This document shows positions 1 through 9,900 of a DNA stretch of 51,290 nucleotides, piece by piece. Under the pieces are notes generated by a model, which saw only the letters and a program-made list of their open reading frames with translations, was not told where the DNA came from and did not search any database. Made by a program: the position numbers and the translations under genes. Source of the DNA: JAJYSO01 sp964451785 (GTDB lineage: Bacteria > Bacteroidota > Bacteroidia > Flavobacteriales > Flavobacteriaceae); NCBI GenBank assembly GCA_964451785.1, contig CAYVJG010000019.1, positions 1 through 51,290 of the forward strand, read 5' to 3'. The stretch's first letter is position 1, and each line of letters begins with the position of its first letter.

Positions 1-13
1 GAGCATTTATAAC

Positions 14-72
14 GCAGAGATTTGTAATTTTAACAGGAAGATTGGTTCATTTTGAGTGTCACTTCCGTATTA
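14..72 (+). repeat. Left arm of 59-bp inverted repeat flanking susCD locus 1
   Basis: This 59-bp segment matches the reverse complement of 5410-5468 at 57 of 59 positions by direct comparison; the mismatches are at 47 and 56. It starts GCAGAGATTTGTAATTTTAA and ends ACTTCCGTATTA. It lies just outside the terminator and 3' end of the first susC-susD operon, so the two arms bracket that operon and its upstream region. No target-site duplication is evident outside the arms. Confidence 0.9.
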
Positions 73-96
73 AACTATACTTAAAACTTCAGGGCG

Positions 97-125
97 TAAA
101 AAAGCCCTCAATCTGCATTGAGGGC
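97..125 (-). terminator. Rho-independent terminator of susCD operon 1
   Basis: A perfect 9-bp stem GCCCTCAAT/ATTGAGGGC encloses a 4-nt loop. On the minus strand it is followed by TTTTTTACG. It sits about 35 bp past the stop codon of the SusD-like gene and lies inside the inverted-repeat-bounded segment. Confidence 0.85.
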
Positions 126-158
126 CTTAACTTTGATTGGTTAAAAAAGCTAATTCAA

Positions 159-1826
159 TTAAAAATCAAAGGTATATTCAGTATCCCAGAACAATTGTGT
201 TTCAGGAGCATCTCCACCAATATTACTGGCAGCTGCAGAATAATTAACTGAGTTTAGCTGCTGTTCATTAACCGGATAAGTATAACGCACAGGATAACCC
301 GTATCAGCGCTTGCTGGCTGTGTTAAAAGCGGGTAATCTAAACGGCGTATAGAAAGATATGCTGCAAAGCTACGATCGTACAAGGCAATCCAAGCTTGTG
401 TACCAATCACTTCTTTCCAATCAGGAGTAGATGTAGAGTTAGCTAAAGCTTGTGCATAATCAACTTGAGGACTAGCAATATAATCGCTAAATCCAGTTAC
501 TCCCCACTTATCAAAAGAAGCTTGAATGGCATTTTCATAATGCATTGCTGGATCAGTAACACCAGGATAACTGCGTTCTGCTGCTTCTGCTAATAAAAAC
601 TCAGCTTCAGCATAAGACAAAATAGTTCCTGGGCGGTCAGCAACCGTCATATCAACATTAGCGTGGCTATAATCATCATAAGGAGATTTTGCCCCTATAC
701 CGCCACCTACATAATCGGCAACGATTAATTGATCACCGACACTAGGTAAAGTCCCTACATAATTTACATCAATAGAGTTTGAACCTACAGCAGACACAGT
801 TCCTACAAGTGGCGGATTATCGGTTTCATCATAGACAAACACGGTATTGCCAACTTGAGGAGTTGATACTAGAGAAGCCAGGGTGATGGTATTACCCGAA
901 ACTGCAGAAACTTCGCCTAATTCTGAATTAATATTAGGCGCAAAATAAGCTGTTCTACGTGGATCTTCAAGATTATTCATAGCAGTAGTCAAGGTAGTCG
1001 CAGCGACATAGTCATGACGTCCACTCAACACGAGCTCATTATTGACCGGGTTGTTGTTAGGTGCCGCTTTAGCATAAGCGTATGTCGCATCATCTGCAAT
1101 ACTTGTAAATATCCCGCCTTGAAGAGCTGCAGTAACTGTTGATTGTGATAATCCCGGATTAATATCAGCTAAAACCATTCCCATTCGGAGTCTAAGGGTA
1201 TTAGCAAATTTTTTCCAACTCAACACATCGCCAGCATAAATAAGATCTTCAGCCTCACTAAATGAGTCATTACTTTCATCAAGTTGAGTGATGGCTTCAT
1301 CTAAACGCGTTAAGAGCTTTTCATAAACCGTAGCGGCATCGTCATAAGCTGGTAGGGTATTTTCAATATCTAAAGCTTCGGTATAAGGAATATCCCCATA
1401 GGTTTCTACTAAATTGCTGTATGTATAAACCGTTAATACTTCAATGATAGCTAATTTATTAGCTTTTGCATCATTCGTTAAGGGATTATCAGTTGCATCG
1501 ATAATTTTAGCAGCTTCCTTTAAGTTGTTAAGTACATCGCGATACATATTTGTCCAATGGTTATCAGGAATAGATCGCGTCACTTGGTCATAATTACTCT
1601 CATCTAAGTAAGTAGTTTCTTGCCAATATTGCGCCCAAAGTCGGTTGTTATTCAGGTTAACATTAGGCGTAACCAATTGATCAACCAATTCTTTTTGAGC
1701 TCCAGCAAATAAGCTTTCACCACTGACTTCAGAAGGGTCCTTTATATTTTGATTCAGATTTTCAATATTATCTGAACAAGACGTTACAAAGAGGGTAACG
1801 CACAGTATTAAAATTAATTTCTTCAT
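159..1826 (-). CDS. SusD/RagB-like nutrient-binding outer-membrane lipoprotein (SusD_2 type)
   Basis: Surface lipoprotein that caps a TonB-dependent SusC channel and binds the imported oligomer; the substrate cannot be told. The signal peptide ends in the lipobox FVTSC with lipidation Cys17. Helical TPR-like SusD segments are recognisable (for example residues 85-220) and the C-terminal part is rich in aromatics. Residues about 300-373 carry an extra beta-rich insert made of two similar units (GEVSAV...VGNTVFVYD and GTVSAV...VGDQLIVAD) about 38 residues apart, between the usual DPRR-AYF motif and the following YVGG segment. It follows its SusC partner by 13 bp in one operon. Length (555 aa) is slightly above the family norm, which the insert explains. 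Confidence 0.9.
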   Translation of the reverse strand: MKKLILILCVTLFVTSCSDNIENLNQNIKDPSEVSGESLFAGAQKELVDQLVTPNVNLNNNRLWAQYWQETTYLDESNYDQVTRSIPDNHWTNMYRDVLNNLKEAAKIIDATDNPLTNDAKANKLAIIEVLTVYTYSNLVETYGDIPYTEALDIENTLPAYDDAATVYEKLLTRLDEAITQLDESNDSFSEAEDLIYAGDVLSWKKFANTLRLRMGMVLADINPGLSQSTVTAALQGGIFTSIADDATYAYAKAAPNNNPVNNELVLSGRHDYVAATTLTTAMNNLEDPRRTAYFAPNINSELGEVSAVSGNTITLASLVSTPQVGNTVFVYDETDNPPLVGTVSAVGSNSIDVNYVGTLPSVGDQLIVADYVGGGIGAKSPYDDYSHANVDMTVADRPGTILSYAEAEFLLAEAAERSYPGVTDPAMHYENAIQASFDKWGVTGFSDYIASPQVDYAQALANSTSTPDWKEVIGTQAWIALYDRSFAAYLSIRRLDYPLLTQPASADTGYPVRYTYPVNEQQLNSVNYSAAASNIGGDAPETQLFWDTEYTFDF

Positions 1827-1839
1827 CTTGATAGGCTTA

Positions 1840-4800
1840 TTAAAATTGTAATCTCACATTAAATCCGTAACGCTTAGTGGTTGGTAATGCACCGGTAATA
1901 TAACCTTGCAAATTACCAGAACTAAGTCCTGCCTCAGGGTCAGCATAAGGAAGATTTTTATGGATAATCCATAAGTTAGATCCTGTTAAACTAAATTGCA
2001 CACTCGTTAAAAAGGTGTTCTCTAGCATAGCGCTTGGCAAGTTATAAGTTAAAGCTACTTGTCTTAATTTAATATAACTTGCATCGTAAACAAACTCAGA
2101 GTTTGGATAACCTTGATAACCAAATTGTCCAAACGAACTAGCATCTACACGATGTGTATTAGGACTACCGTCAGGTAAAACACCTTCGCGAATAAATCCA
2201 CCACCATTAGCAATTGAATTACGTACAGGATTTCCTAGGTCATTAATGAAGGCTGAGTTAGGATATAATCCCGTGGCTTCACCGTAATATTGGTCAAGTG
2301 AAAAGACATCTCCGCCTTGTTGGATATCGATCAAAAAGCTAAATGATAGGTTTTTATAGCTCAATGAGTTAGAGATACCCATTTTCCAATCTGGATTCAC
2401 ATTTCCAATCACGTTATTGGAGGTAGAGGTTACTTGATATTGTCCGTATCCAGGGTCATCAGGGTCAGTCGTTCCATTAATCAACTTATTGCCGTTATCA
2501 TCATAAACATAATCTGTACCCAAAATCACACCATAAGGCAAGCCTTTAGAGGCTTGAATACTTACACCGCCTTGAAAGCTTCCTAGCTGAATAGTTTCAA
2601 CACCTTCAGGTAAAGCGATAACTTCATTGTCATTTTTAGACCAGTTTACATTAATATCCCATTTAAAATCTTCTGTTTTAACTGGTGTACCATGAACAGA
2701 TAGCTCAACTCCTTGATTGCGAATTTCTCCGGCATTAATCAATTTACTAGAATAACCTGTTGAGGTTGGCACTGGTAAATTAACAATTTGATTGACACTA
2801 TTTTCACGATAGTAAGCCACATCAAATCCTAAACGATTATTGAGGAATTCCATTTCTAAACCTGCAGCAATACTTTTAGTGCGTTCAGGTTTAAGGTTTG
2901 CATTGTTATGTGAAGTTGGCAAAGAAGTTCCTATATCATTGTTAATGGCATAGGTATCAAAAATTCGGTCAAATTGAGTACCGTTTCCAACTTCCGCATA
3001 GTTTAATCTCACTTTAGCAAAATCAACCACATCGTGATTATTGATCAATTGACTAAACACCCAACTTGCAGATACTGATGGATACCAAAACGTATTATTG
3101 TCAGCAGGCAATGTTGAAGAGTTATCACGTCTAATTGTAGCATCGAGATAAAGCATATCGTCATAACCAAATGAAGCACTGGCAAAAATACCATCAACGC
3201 CTATTTTTTCAGCGCGCTCTATTGGGCGTGGATTAGCGTTAACGCTATTTTGTAATGAATATAAATCAGGAATTAACAAACCACCAGCAGTTGATTGGAA
3301 TACTTGACTAAACTCGCTACGACGAATATTAGTTCCTAACAAACCGTGAAAGTTTAAGCGATCGGTAATGTCTGTATTAAAGTTTAACATTAAATCGTAG
3401 TTAGTTTCATAAAAGGTAATATCTCTACGTAAATAACCAGAATCAACATTTCCTCGCGCTACCCCAAAGAGATCTGGAACGGAACCTACCGCACGGCGTT
3501 CTTCTTGACGTGTACTATAACTATCGGTTGAGATTCGTCCCATTACATTAAACCAATCGTTTACTTCATATTGCAATTGGATTTTACCGATAAAGCGACT
3601 ACGGGTATCATTTTGATAATTTTCATAACGTTGCCAATATGGGTTATCCCAATAAATTGGCGCAGATCCATCGGCTGAACTTGCTGGGTTCCAAGTGACA
3701 TTACGACCTGTGAGTTTATAGATATCTCTCAACTGTAACACATCGACATTAGTTTGCCACCATTGTCTAAATCCTGAAATTATATTGCCACTATAACCGG
3801 TTGAGTTACGTCCAACGGTATTTGTTTTAATATAATTAGCAAATCCGCTCACCGTCAACTTATCGTTAACGTCAAAGCTTCCTTTAAATCTAAAATCATT
3901 ACGGTGCATACTACTATTTGGCATTAAGCCTTCTGCATCTTTTTTAGTATAACCTATGAGGTAAGAACCTGACTCTAATCCATTTGCAATTGAAATTGAA
4001 TTAGTAAGGGTAACCGGTGTTTCAAAAAACTCTATAGTACCATTTTTAGCAGCAACCCAAGGCGTTTTGGTCATGTAGTTAGGTGAAGCATTATCGAATG
4101 CATCCCATTGATAAACCATTAAATTAGGGTCGAAACGCGGCCCGTATGAAGCATCGTCATTATAGTTAGACAATACGTCTTCAACACCATCGCCGTCAAA
4201 GTCAGTATTAAAGTTAAAGACATCACCGCCATAACCAGCACCGTATTGGTTTTGGTAAGTTGGCCAAGTATCTTTATCAATAAACCCAACTTCAACACCA
4301 GAGTTAACTGTCACGCCTAGGCCTTGACCTTGTTTTCCTTTTTTAGTAGTAATAATAACCACACCATTGGCTGCACGAGCACCGTATAAGGCCGTTGCAG
4401 CAGCGCCTTTTAAGACATTGACTGAAGCAATGGATTCCGGATTAATATCCGCTGCAGCATTACCGTAGTCATAAGAAGTTCCAGATGCAGTACTTTGTCC
4501 GGGTTGATTATTGGTTCTATTACTGATAGGTACTCCATCAATAACAAATAAAGCCTGGTTATTTCCTGTTAAAGATGATGTTCCACGAATAACCACATTA
4601 GTAGAACCACCAAAGTTGTTATTTCTACGAATATTTAAACCTGTCACACGACCTGAAAGTGCATTGACAAAGTTTGTAGTTTTTACGGTACTAATATCTT
4701 CACCTGACACCTCTTGAGTCGAATACCCTAGTGAACGTTTTTCACGTGAAATACCAAGGGCTGTAACCACCACTTGATCTAATATTGTCCCAGCTTTGAG

Positions 4801-5085
4801 CTGTACATCAATTGTAGTTTGAGTGCCAATTGTCACCGTTTGTTCTTGGAAACCTACCGCACTGAAGTGTAAAATTTGCCCTTCTGAGGCCTCAAGGGTG
4901 TAGTTTCCATCAAAATCTGTTACTGCGCCAGAGGTGGTTCCTTCAACGGTGATGTTTACACCAGGTATAGGAATGTTATTACCATCTGTCACTGTACCAG
5001 AAATCGTTTTTGTTTCTTGTGCAAATGCACATTGTATGATTAACACAAGCAAGAGTGTTAAACACGATCTGATTTTTGTTTTCAT
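1840..5085 (-). CDS. SusC/RagA family TonB-linked outer-membrane protein
   Basis: Outer-membrane TonB-dependent channel that imports glycans or peptides with its SusD partner. The 1081-aa protein has a Sec signal peptide (about 1-22, ending CAFAQ), a carboxypeptidase-regulatory-like beta domain (about 27-97, with ISGTVTD, IPGVNI and TDFDGNY) and a plug with the SusC hallmarks VVVTALGI, LSGRVTGLNI, VVIRGTSSL, LFVIDGVPI and GVVIITTKKG. A long beta-barrel follows and ends in the aromatic C-terminus FNVRLQF. It is first in a two-gene operon. A TAnnTTTG-type element at 5147-5154 and a long AT hairpin at 5291-5342 lie upstream. The N-terminus closely resembles that of the second SusC in the window. 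Confidence 0.96.
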   Translation of the reverse strand: MKTKIRSCLTLLLVLIIQCAFAQETKTISGTVTDGNNIPIPGVNITVEGTTSGAVTDFDGNYTLEASEGQILHFSAVGFQEQTVTIGTQTTIDVQLKAGTILDQVVVTALGISREKRSLGYSTQEVSGEDISTVKTTNFVNALSGRVTGLNIRRNNNFGGSTNVVIRGTSSLTGNNQALFVIDGVPISNRTNNQPGQSTASGTSYDYGNAAADINPESIASVNVLKGAAATALYGARAANGVVIITTKKGKQGQGLGVTVNSGVEVGFIDKDTWPTYQNQYGAGYGGDVFNFNTDFDGDGVEDVLSNYNDDASYGPRFDPNLMVYQWDAFDNASPNYMTKTPWVAAKNGTIEFFETPVTLTNSISIANGLESGSYLIGYTKKDAEGLMPNSSMHRNDFRFKGSFDVNDKLTVSGFANYIKTNTVGRNSTGYSGNIISGFRQWWQTNVDVLQLRDIYKLTGRNVTWNPASSADGSAPIYWDNPYWQRYENYQNDTRSRFIGKIQLQYEVNDWFNVMGRISTDSYSTRQEERRAVGSVPDLFGVARGNVDSGYLRRDITFYETNYDLMLNFNTDITDRLNFHGLLGTNIRRSEFSQVFQSTAGGLLIPDLYSLQNSVNANPRPIERAEKIGVDGIFASASFGYDDMLYLDATIRRDNSSTLPADNNTFWYPSVSASWVFSQLINNHDVVDFAKVRLNYAEVGNGTQFDRIFDTYAINNDIGTSLPTSHNNANLKPERTKSIAAGLEMEFLNNRLGFDVAYYRENSVNQIVNLPVPTSTGYSSKLINAGEIRNQGVELSVHGTPVKTEDFKWDINVNWSKNDNEVIALPEGVETIQLGSFQGGVSIQASKGLPYGVILGTDYVYDDNGNKLINGTTDPDDPGYGQYQVTSTSNNVIGNVNPDWKMGISNSLSYKNLSFSFLIDIQQGGDVFSLDQYYGEATGLYPNSAFINDLGNPVRNSIANGGGFIREGVLPDGSPNTHRVDASSFGQFGYQGYPNSEFVYDASYIKLRQVALTYNLPSAMLENTFLTSVQFSLTGSNLWIIHKNLPYADPEAGLSSGNLQGYITGALPTTKRYGFNVRLQF

Positions 5086-5146
5086 TAGACATTAAATTTG
5101 GATTAGCTTCACAAATATTAGTATAATTTTTCTATAACACAAAAAG

Positions 5147-5154
5147 CAAAGGTA
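5147..5154 (-). promoter_or_regulatory. Putative -7 element for susC 1
   Basis: The minus strand reads TACCTTTG, an exact match to the Bacteroidota -7 consensus TAnnTTTG, about 62 bp upstream of the susC start. No good TTTG -33 box is seen at the expected spacing. Confidence 0.45.
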
Positions 5155-5290
5155 TTTTTAATTAACACCGACGTCATAAAATCAGGTTTATTCTCTGAAA
5201 TATTCTTAAATTATTTTTCAGAACCTTCATTTAAACAAAACGTCAATTCACTATGCAGCAATTACTTAGATTATAAAAGAATAAAACCAT

Positions 5291-5342
5291 AATAATTTTT
5301 AATTTTAACCTTTACAGGTATATGTTAAAATTAAAAATAATT
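5291..5342. promoter_or_regulatory. Long AT-rich inverted repeat upstream of susC 1
   Basis: Two 19-nt arms (5291-5309 and 5324-5342) pair with a single mismatch, including a 15-bp uninterrupted stem, around a 14-nt spacer. It is about 205 bp upstream of susC and inside the 59-bp inverted repeats. No T-tract follows it as in a terminator. It could be an operator or a cruciform; no regulator gene is adjacent. Confidence 0.6.
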
Positions 5343-5409
5343 GAATTATATCCTAAAAAATAGGCTTAAAAAACAGTAATAAGAGTAGAGGTGTAATTGA
5401 TTTATGATA

Positions 5410-5468
5410 TAATACGGAAGTGACATTCAAAATGGACCAATCTTCCTGTTAAAATTACAAATCTCTGC
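5410..5468 (-). repeat. Right arm of 59-bp inverted repeat flanking susCD locus 1
   Basis: Reverse complement matches positions 14-72 at 57 of 59 bases. It lies about 325 bp upstream of the susC 1 start and about 35 bp past the terminator of susCD operon 2. Confidence 0.9.
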
Positions 5469-5504
5469 TTTAGAAAACAAAATACAGCCAGAGTTTTACA
5501 AATA

Positions 5505-5536
5505 GAAAAAGCCACCCTCATAACTAAGGGTGGCTT
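5505..5536 (-). terminator. Terminator of susCD operon 2
   Basis: Perfect 8-bp stem GCCACCCT/AGGGTGGC with flanking A and T runs; on the minus strand it ends GGCTTTTTC. It lies 30 bp downstream of the second susD stop codon. Confidence 0.85.
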
Positions 5537-5565
5537 CAAAAAAATTAAACTGTATTTATCTGGTA

Positions 5566-6948
5566 TTAGTAACCAGGATTTTGCACAGCTGCTGTATTTG
5601 CATCCATTTCTTTTTGTGGAATTGGCATTGCAAAACGATAATCACCTGCTGGTATCAAACCGTGATTATTTGTAGAAGTTGGTTCAATATCGCGGATATC
5701 TTGTCCAAAACGCGCGAGGTCAAAGAATCTAAATCCTTCAAATAGCAATTCCTTACGGCGTTCTTTTTCGATATTCTCAAGAGTAGCTTGAGTATAAGCA
5801 GAAGCATTGCGGTTTTCAGGAATCATATTGAGGTAAGTTAACGCGTCACCTGCATTGCCAGTTTCAAGAAGGGCTTCAGCATGGTTTAAAACCACCTCAG
5901 CAAATCTAAATACTTTGATGTTATCAGACCCTAAAAGTGTTTCCATGTGTGGATATTTACCCATGTTGCGCACTTTACCGTTAATTGTATCAATCATGTC
6001 TGAAGAAGCGCGAACATCTCCAGCTTCAAAACCTACATCACTCACTAAGTTATCAAAACACTGAATATCACCATAAGATGTGCCTCGGTAGATATAAGCT
6101 AGACCATCAATACCTTGACTATTATCAGTAGTTTGTTGTAACTCAAAAATTGAAGCTTCGCCCGGCGTTGACATAGACCAATAGTTCACCACTTCGCTAG
6201 CAGGAGTCACTGTATATTTATTGATCAATTCACTTGAAGCTTCTAATGCGATATCGTAATCCTTAAAATAAGTAGCCACACGAGATTTTAAGGCATAAGC
6301 CGCATCAAGAGTAAAATTAATCTTACTTGAAGCGTATTGTGAGCTAGCTCCTTCTTCAAAAAATGCGATTGCTTTATTGATATCAGCATAAATTTTGGCT
6401 TTGTTTTCTTCAATAGTACCACGCGAAACATTAACATCATCTGCTTTAAATTCAGTGATGTAACTCACGCCTAAATCACCTTCAGAATAAGCTTGTCCAA
6501 ACAAACGCAATAAATCAAAGTGCACCATAGCACGCACCGCATAAGCTTCGCCAAGAATATGCTTTTTATCAGCCTCATCTCCCGCTACATTTTCCCAATC
6601 ACTATTAATGATAATATTTGGGTTAGCAGTAGTAGCATAAGCATATCTAAAGGTATCATCCACATCACCTGAAGTAGGCAAAAGGTTCATACGCGAAGTC
6701 ACTGCAAAGCGACCACTACTTCCATTAGCATACACATTATCGGCGCGAACTTCGCCAAGGATAAGCATATTACGCCCCCAATAGCGATAATCAACCATCT
6801 GAGCATAAGAACCATCCATCAACTGACGCATCGTTTGTATATCCGTAACGTCTGTTCCCATTTCATCAGCAACTGTTGGGTCAAGCGAACAAGAAGTTGT
6901 CAGTCCTGCTATAACAATGCTGAAAGCTATTATAAAATACTTTTTCAT
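5566..6948 (-). CDS. RagB/SusD family nutrient-uptake outer-membrane lipoprotein
   Basis: Cell-surface ligand-binding partner of the adjacent SusC channel. The signal peptide has lipobox LTTSC (Cys20). Classical RagB/SusD features are present: an N-terminal region with MRQLMDGSYAQMVDY, TPR-like helices, and the C-terminal signature ERRKELLFEGFRFFDLARFG followed by a short tail with NPGY. The 460-aa length is normal for the family. It lies 4 bp after the SusC gene and is plainly co-transcribed. It belongs to a different SusD subfamily from the 555-aa protein of locus 1, so the two loci probably take up different substrates. The substrate is not evident because no hydrolase or sulfatase lies next to it. 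Confidence 0.94.
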   Translation of the reverse strand: MKKYFIIAFSIVIAGLTTSCSLDPTVADEMGTDVTDIQTMRQLMDGSYAQMVDYRYWGRNMLILGEVRADNVYANGSSGRFAVTSRMNLLPTSGDVDDTFRYAYATTANPNIIINSDWENVAGDEADKKHILGEAYAVRAMVHFDLLRLFGQAYSEGDLGVSYITEFKADDVNVSRGTIEENKAKIYADINKAIAFFEEGASSQYASSKINFTLDAAYALKSRVATYFKDYDIALEASSELINKYTVTPASEVVNYWSMSTPGEASIFELQQTTDNSQGIDGLAYIYRGTSYGDIQCFDNLVSDVGFEAGDVRASSDMIDTINGKVRNMGKYPHMETLLGSDNIKVFRFAEVVLNHAEALLETGNAGDALTYLNMIPENRNASAYTQATLENIEKERRKELLFEGFRFFDLARFGQDIRDIEPTSTNNHGLIPAGDYRFAMPIPQKEMDANTAAVQNPGY

Positions 6949-6952
6949 CTTC

Positions 6953-9900
6953 TTAGAAATTTAAATTAAGATTAAAAGAAACCGTTTTAATTGGCGGCGT
7001 CATTAAGTTAGTGATTCCATTGGCACTAACTGAAGGATCCATCTGGAGGTCATCATCTTTAACCCAAGTCCAAAGGTTTGAACCTCGAACAGACACGCTC
7101 AAACTAGTCAATCCTAATGCTTCAATAGTTTCAGGTTTAAAGTTATACCCAATAGCAATATCACGTAAACGCATATAATCACCATCGTGTAAGAATCGAG
7201 TTGAAGCTGAAGTAGCTTGTTGAACAGCAGTATTTGACCAGTCAAAACGCGGATATGCAGCCATATCGCCCGGTTGTCTCCAAGCACCTTGGAAAGCAGC
7301 CAAACTTGTGGTCATACTATATACAGATTGTCCATCTGTAGTTTGTGTATAAGACGCCCAATCTTCAAAAACCTTATTACCTCCTGAGAAATAAAGAGTT
7401 CCTTCTAAGAATACATTTTTGTATTCAAAGTGAGTAGAGATTGACCCTGAATATGATGGCAAGGCGTTATAACCTGTATAAACACGTTCTGCTTCAGCAT
7501 AGTTACTCGTAGTAGCATCTGATTCATTACGGTTAATATACCACAACGGCAATCCATTTGCCGGATCAACACCTGCCCATTCTTTCATGCGCCATTCATA
7601 GACCATATGTCCTTTTTCAACGGCACGAACTGAAGTAATGATAGATCCATTTTCTGGTAGTTTTGTTACACGGTTTCTCAAGGTTGAGAAGACACCGTTC
7701 ATTGACCATTTAAAATCTGGAGTCACAACCAAATCACCACCAACTTGCAATTCGAAACCTTGATTAGTCATTTCACCAATATTACGCAATACTGTTGCAT
7801 CAGTAAAGGTAGCACTTAATGGCAATGGCACATTAAACAACATGTCGGTAGTTTTGTTGTTAAAGTAACCGAATGAACCCGTTAAACGGCTATTGAACAA
7901 GCCAAATTCAACTGAAGCATCAAAACGTTTACTTTTTTCCCACTGTGCAGTAGTTCCGTAACCACTAATCACAGCTGCCGGATTCCCATTATAACGTTGG
8001 AAAGCAAGTAAGGCTTGATATTCGTTAATGCCAATTCCGGCATTACCAGTCACCCCATAACCTGCTTTAAGACGTAAGGTATTGATTGCACCCGCATCTT
8101 TCATAAAGTCTTCTTCATGCAAGTTCCAACCTAAACCAACTGAGTAAAATCCGTCGTATTGCTCGCTAAATCTTGAGTCCCCTTGATAAGAGTATGAAGC
8201 ACTCAATAAATAACGTTGATCATAGTTGTAGTTTAACAAACCGACATAGCGCATTTTCATACGATCAGTAAAGGTAGATACAGCAGCAAAGTTGGCAGAA
8301 GCTGCACTTAAGTTGTTCAAAAATCCGTTAGGGAAGTTTTCGCCATAACCTTCTAATCCATTAAATTTATATTTAGCAAATGATTGAATAGCAGACACTC
8401 TAAAGTTGTGTTTTTCACCAAGTGTAAAGTTATAATCTAATGAGTTTTGAGTAGTGTAATGGAAAATTCGGTTAGAAAATTCATCATCAGCACCATTAAC
8501 CGTTTGGCCATCTCCGTGGTTAGGATTTTGGTATTGTTTAAAATAGCTCAGTGTATAATCTAATCCTAAAGTTGTTTTGAAAACTAAATTATCGAGAATG
8601 TTATACGTCAAGGTCGTGTTTTGCAAAGCGTGAACAACATTATTGCGCAAGATGTTATTTTCGGTTTCATAAGCCACATTGTGCAATCCACCTGCCAAAG
8701 CTGTAAAGCTATCGCTGATGTTATAACTGCCATCAGCGTTATATGGATTTGCCCAAGGCGATCCAAAATAACGTGTTAAGTTAGGGTTAGCAAAATAAGC
8801 CCCTCCTTCAAGAGCGCCATTTTGTTCTACACTAGAGACATTAGCTGAAATAGTCAAGTTTAATTTTTTATGTAAATCTGTACTGTATTTAAAGCTACCG
8901 TTTACACGTTCAAAATCAGCGCCAATAACAGTTCCTTCTGTATTGTTATAGCCAATTGATGCATAAAAATTAGAACCTTCTTTACCTTGACTTACAGAGA
9001 AATTTAAATCGGTCATCATAGCGTCATCATTAGTGACAACATCATCCCAATTTGCACTTGGACGTCCTAGGTCTTCCCATAATTTCACATTGCCTAAATT
9101 GTTATAAGCAAAATCTGCCACATCGCCACGATTAGCAATAGTACCATTACCTAAACTTGTTCCATAGGTATTCCACAATGACTCTTCAATGATTTGCATT
9201 TTTTGATTAGCATTAATCATTTGAAGTCCATCAACTGCGGTATTTTGTATACCCGTGGTATAGCTGAAGCTATAGCGTGGTTTACCCAATTTACCTGATT
9301 TAGTAGTAATCAAGATTACACCATTCGCTCCATCAGCACCATAAGGCGCTACAGCAGCTGCGTCTTTTAAAACTGAAATACTTTCAATATTATCAGATCC
9401 AATTAAAGCCATCACATCTAAACTAGTCGCTGAGCTACTACCTGAGATGTTTCCTGAATTAATAGGCACGCCATCAACTACATAAAGTGGAGCGTTACTA
9501 GCAGTTACTGAGTTCATACCGCGTATTTGAATTTCAGGAGCCGCACCTGGAGCACCAGAAGTAGTACTGACATTTAAACCAGACACCTTTCCTTGCAAAG
9601 CTTGCATTGGATCAACATAAGGCGCTTTTTCTAGTTCTTCACCCCCAACGGTTACCACATTAGCAGTGGTTTCGTTACGGGTCATTTTACGTCCAAAAGC
9701 CGTGATTACCACTTCATCTAAAGCTTGTGAATCAGGTGACAATTGTACATTAATGGTTGTTTGTAAGCTAACTGCTTTTTCAACAGTAGCAAATCCCATA
9801 TACGTAAAAACAAGCGTTGAGCCTTCACTTGCTTCAATTGTATAGTTACCATCAAAATCAGTGGTGGTTCCACTGGTTGTTCCTTTGACCATTATGGATA

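Larger units (their letters stand above)
5086..5565. other. 480-bp intergenic region between the two susCD operons
   Basis: No plausible gene. It holds, in order, a candidate minus-strand promoter (5147-5154), a long AT-rich palindromic hairpin (5291-5342), the right arm of the 59-bp inverted repeat (5410-5468) and the terminator of the upstream susCD operon 2 (5505-5536). Confidence 0.8.

Noticed and set aside
4511..4717. Plus-strand reading frame inside susC 1 and many similar short frames opposite long genes
   Set aside because: They are shadows of well-supported genes with no family resemblance, promoter or ribosome-binding context.
14..5468. Composite transposon or insertion sequence bounded by the 59-bp repeats
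   Set aside because: No transposase or integrase lies between the arms and no target-site duplication is visible; only the repeat itself is reported.
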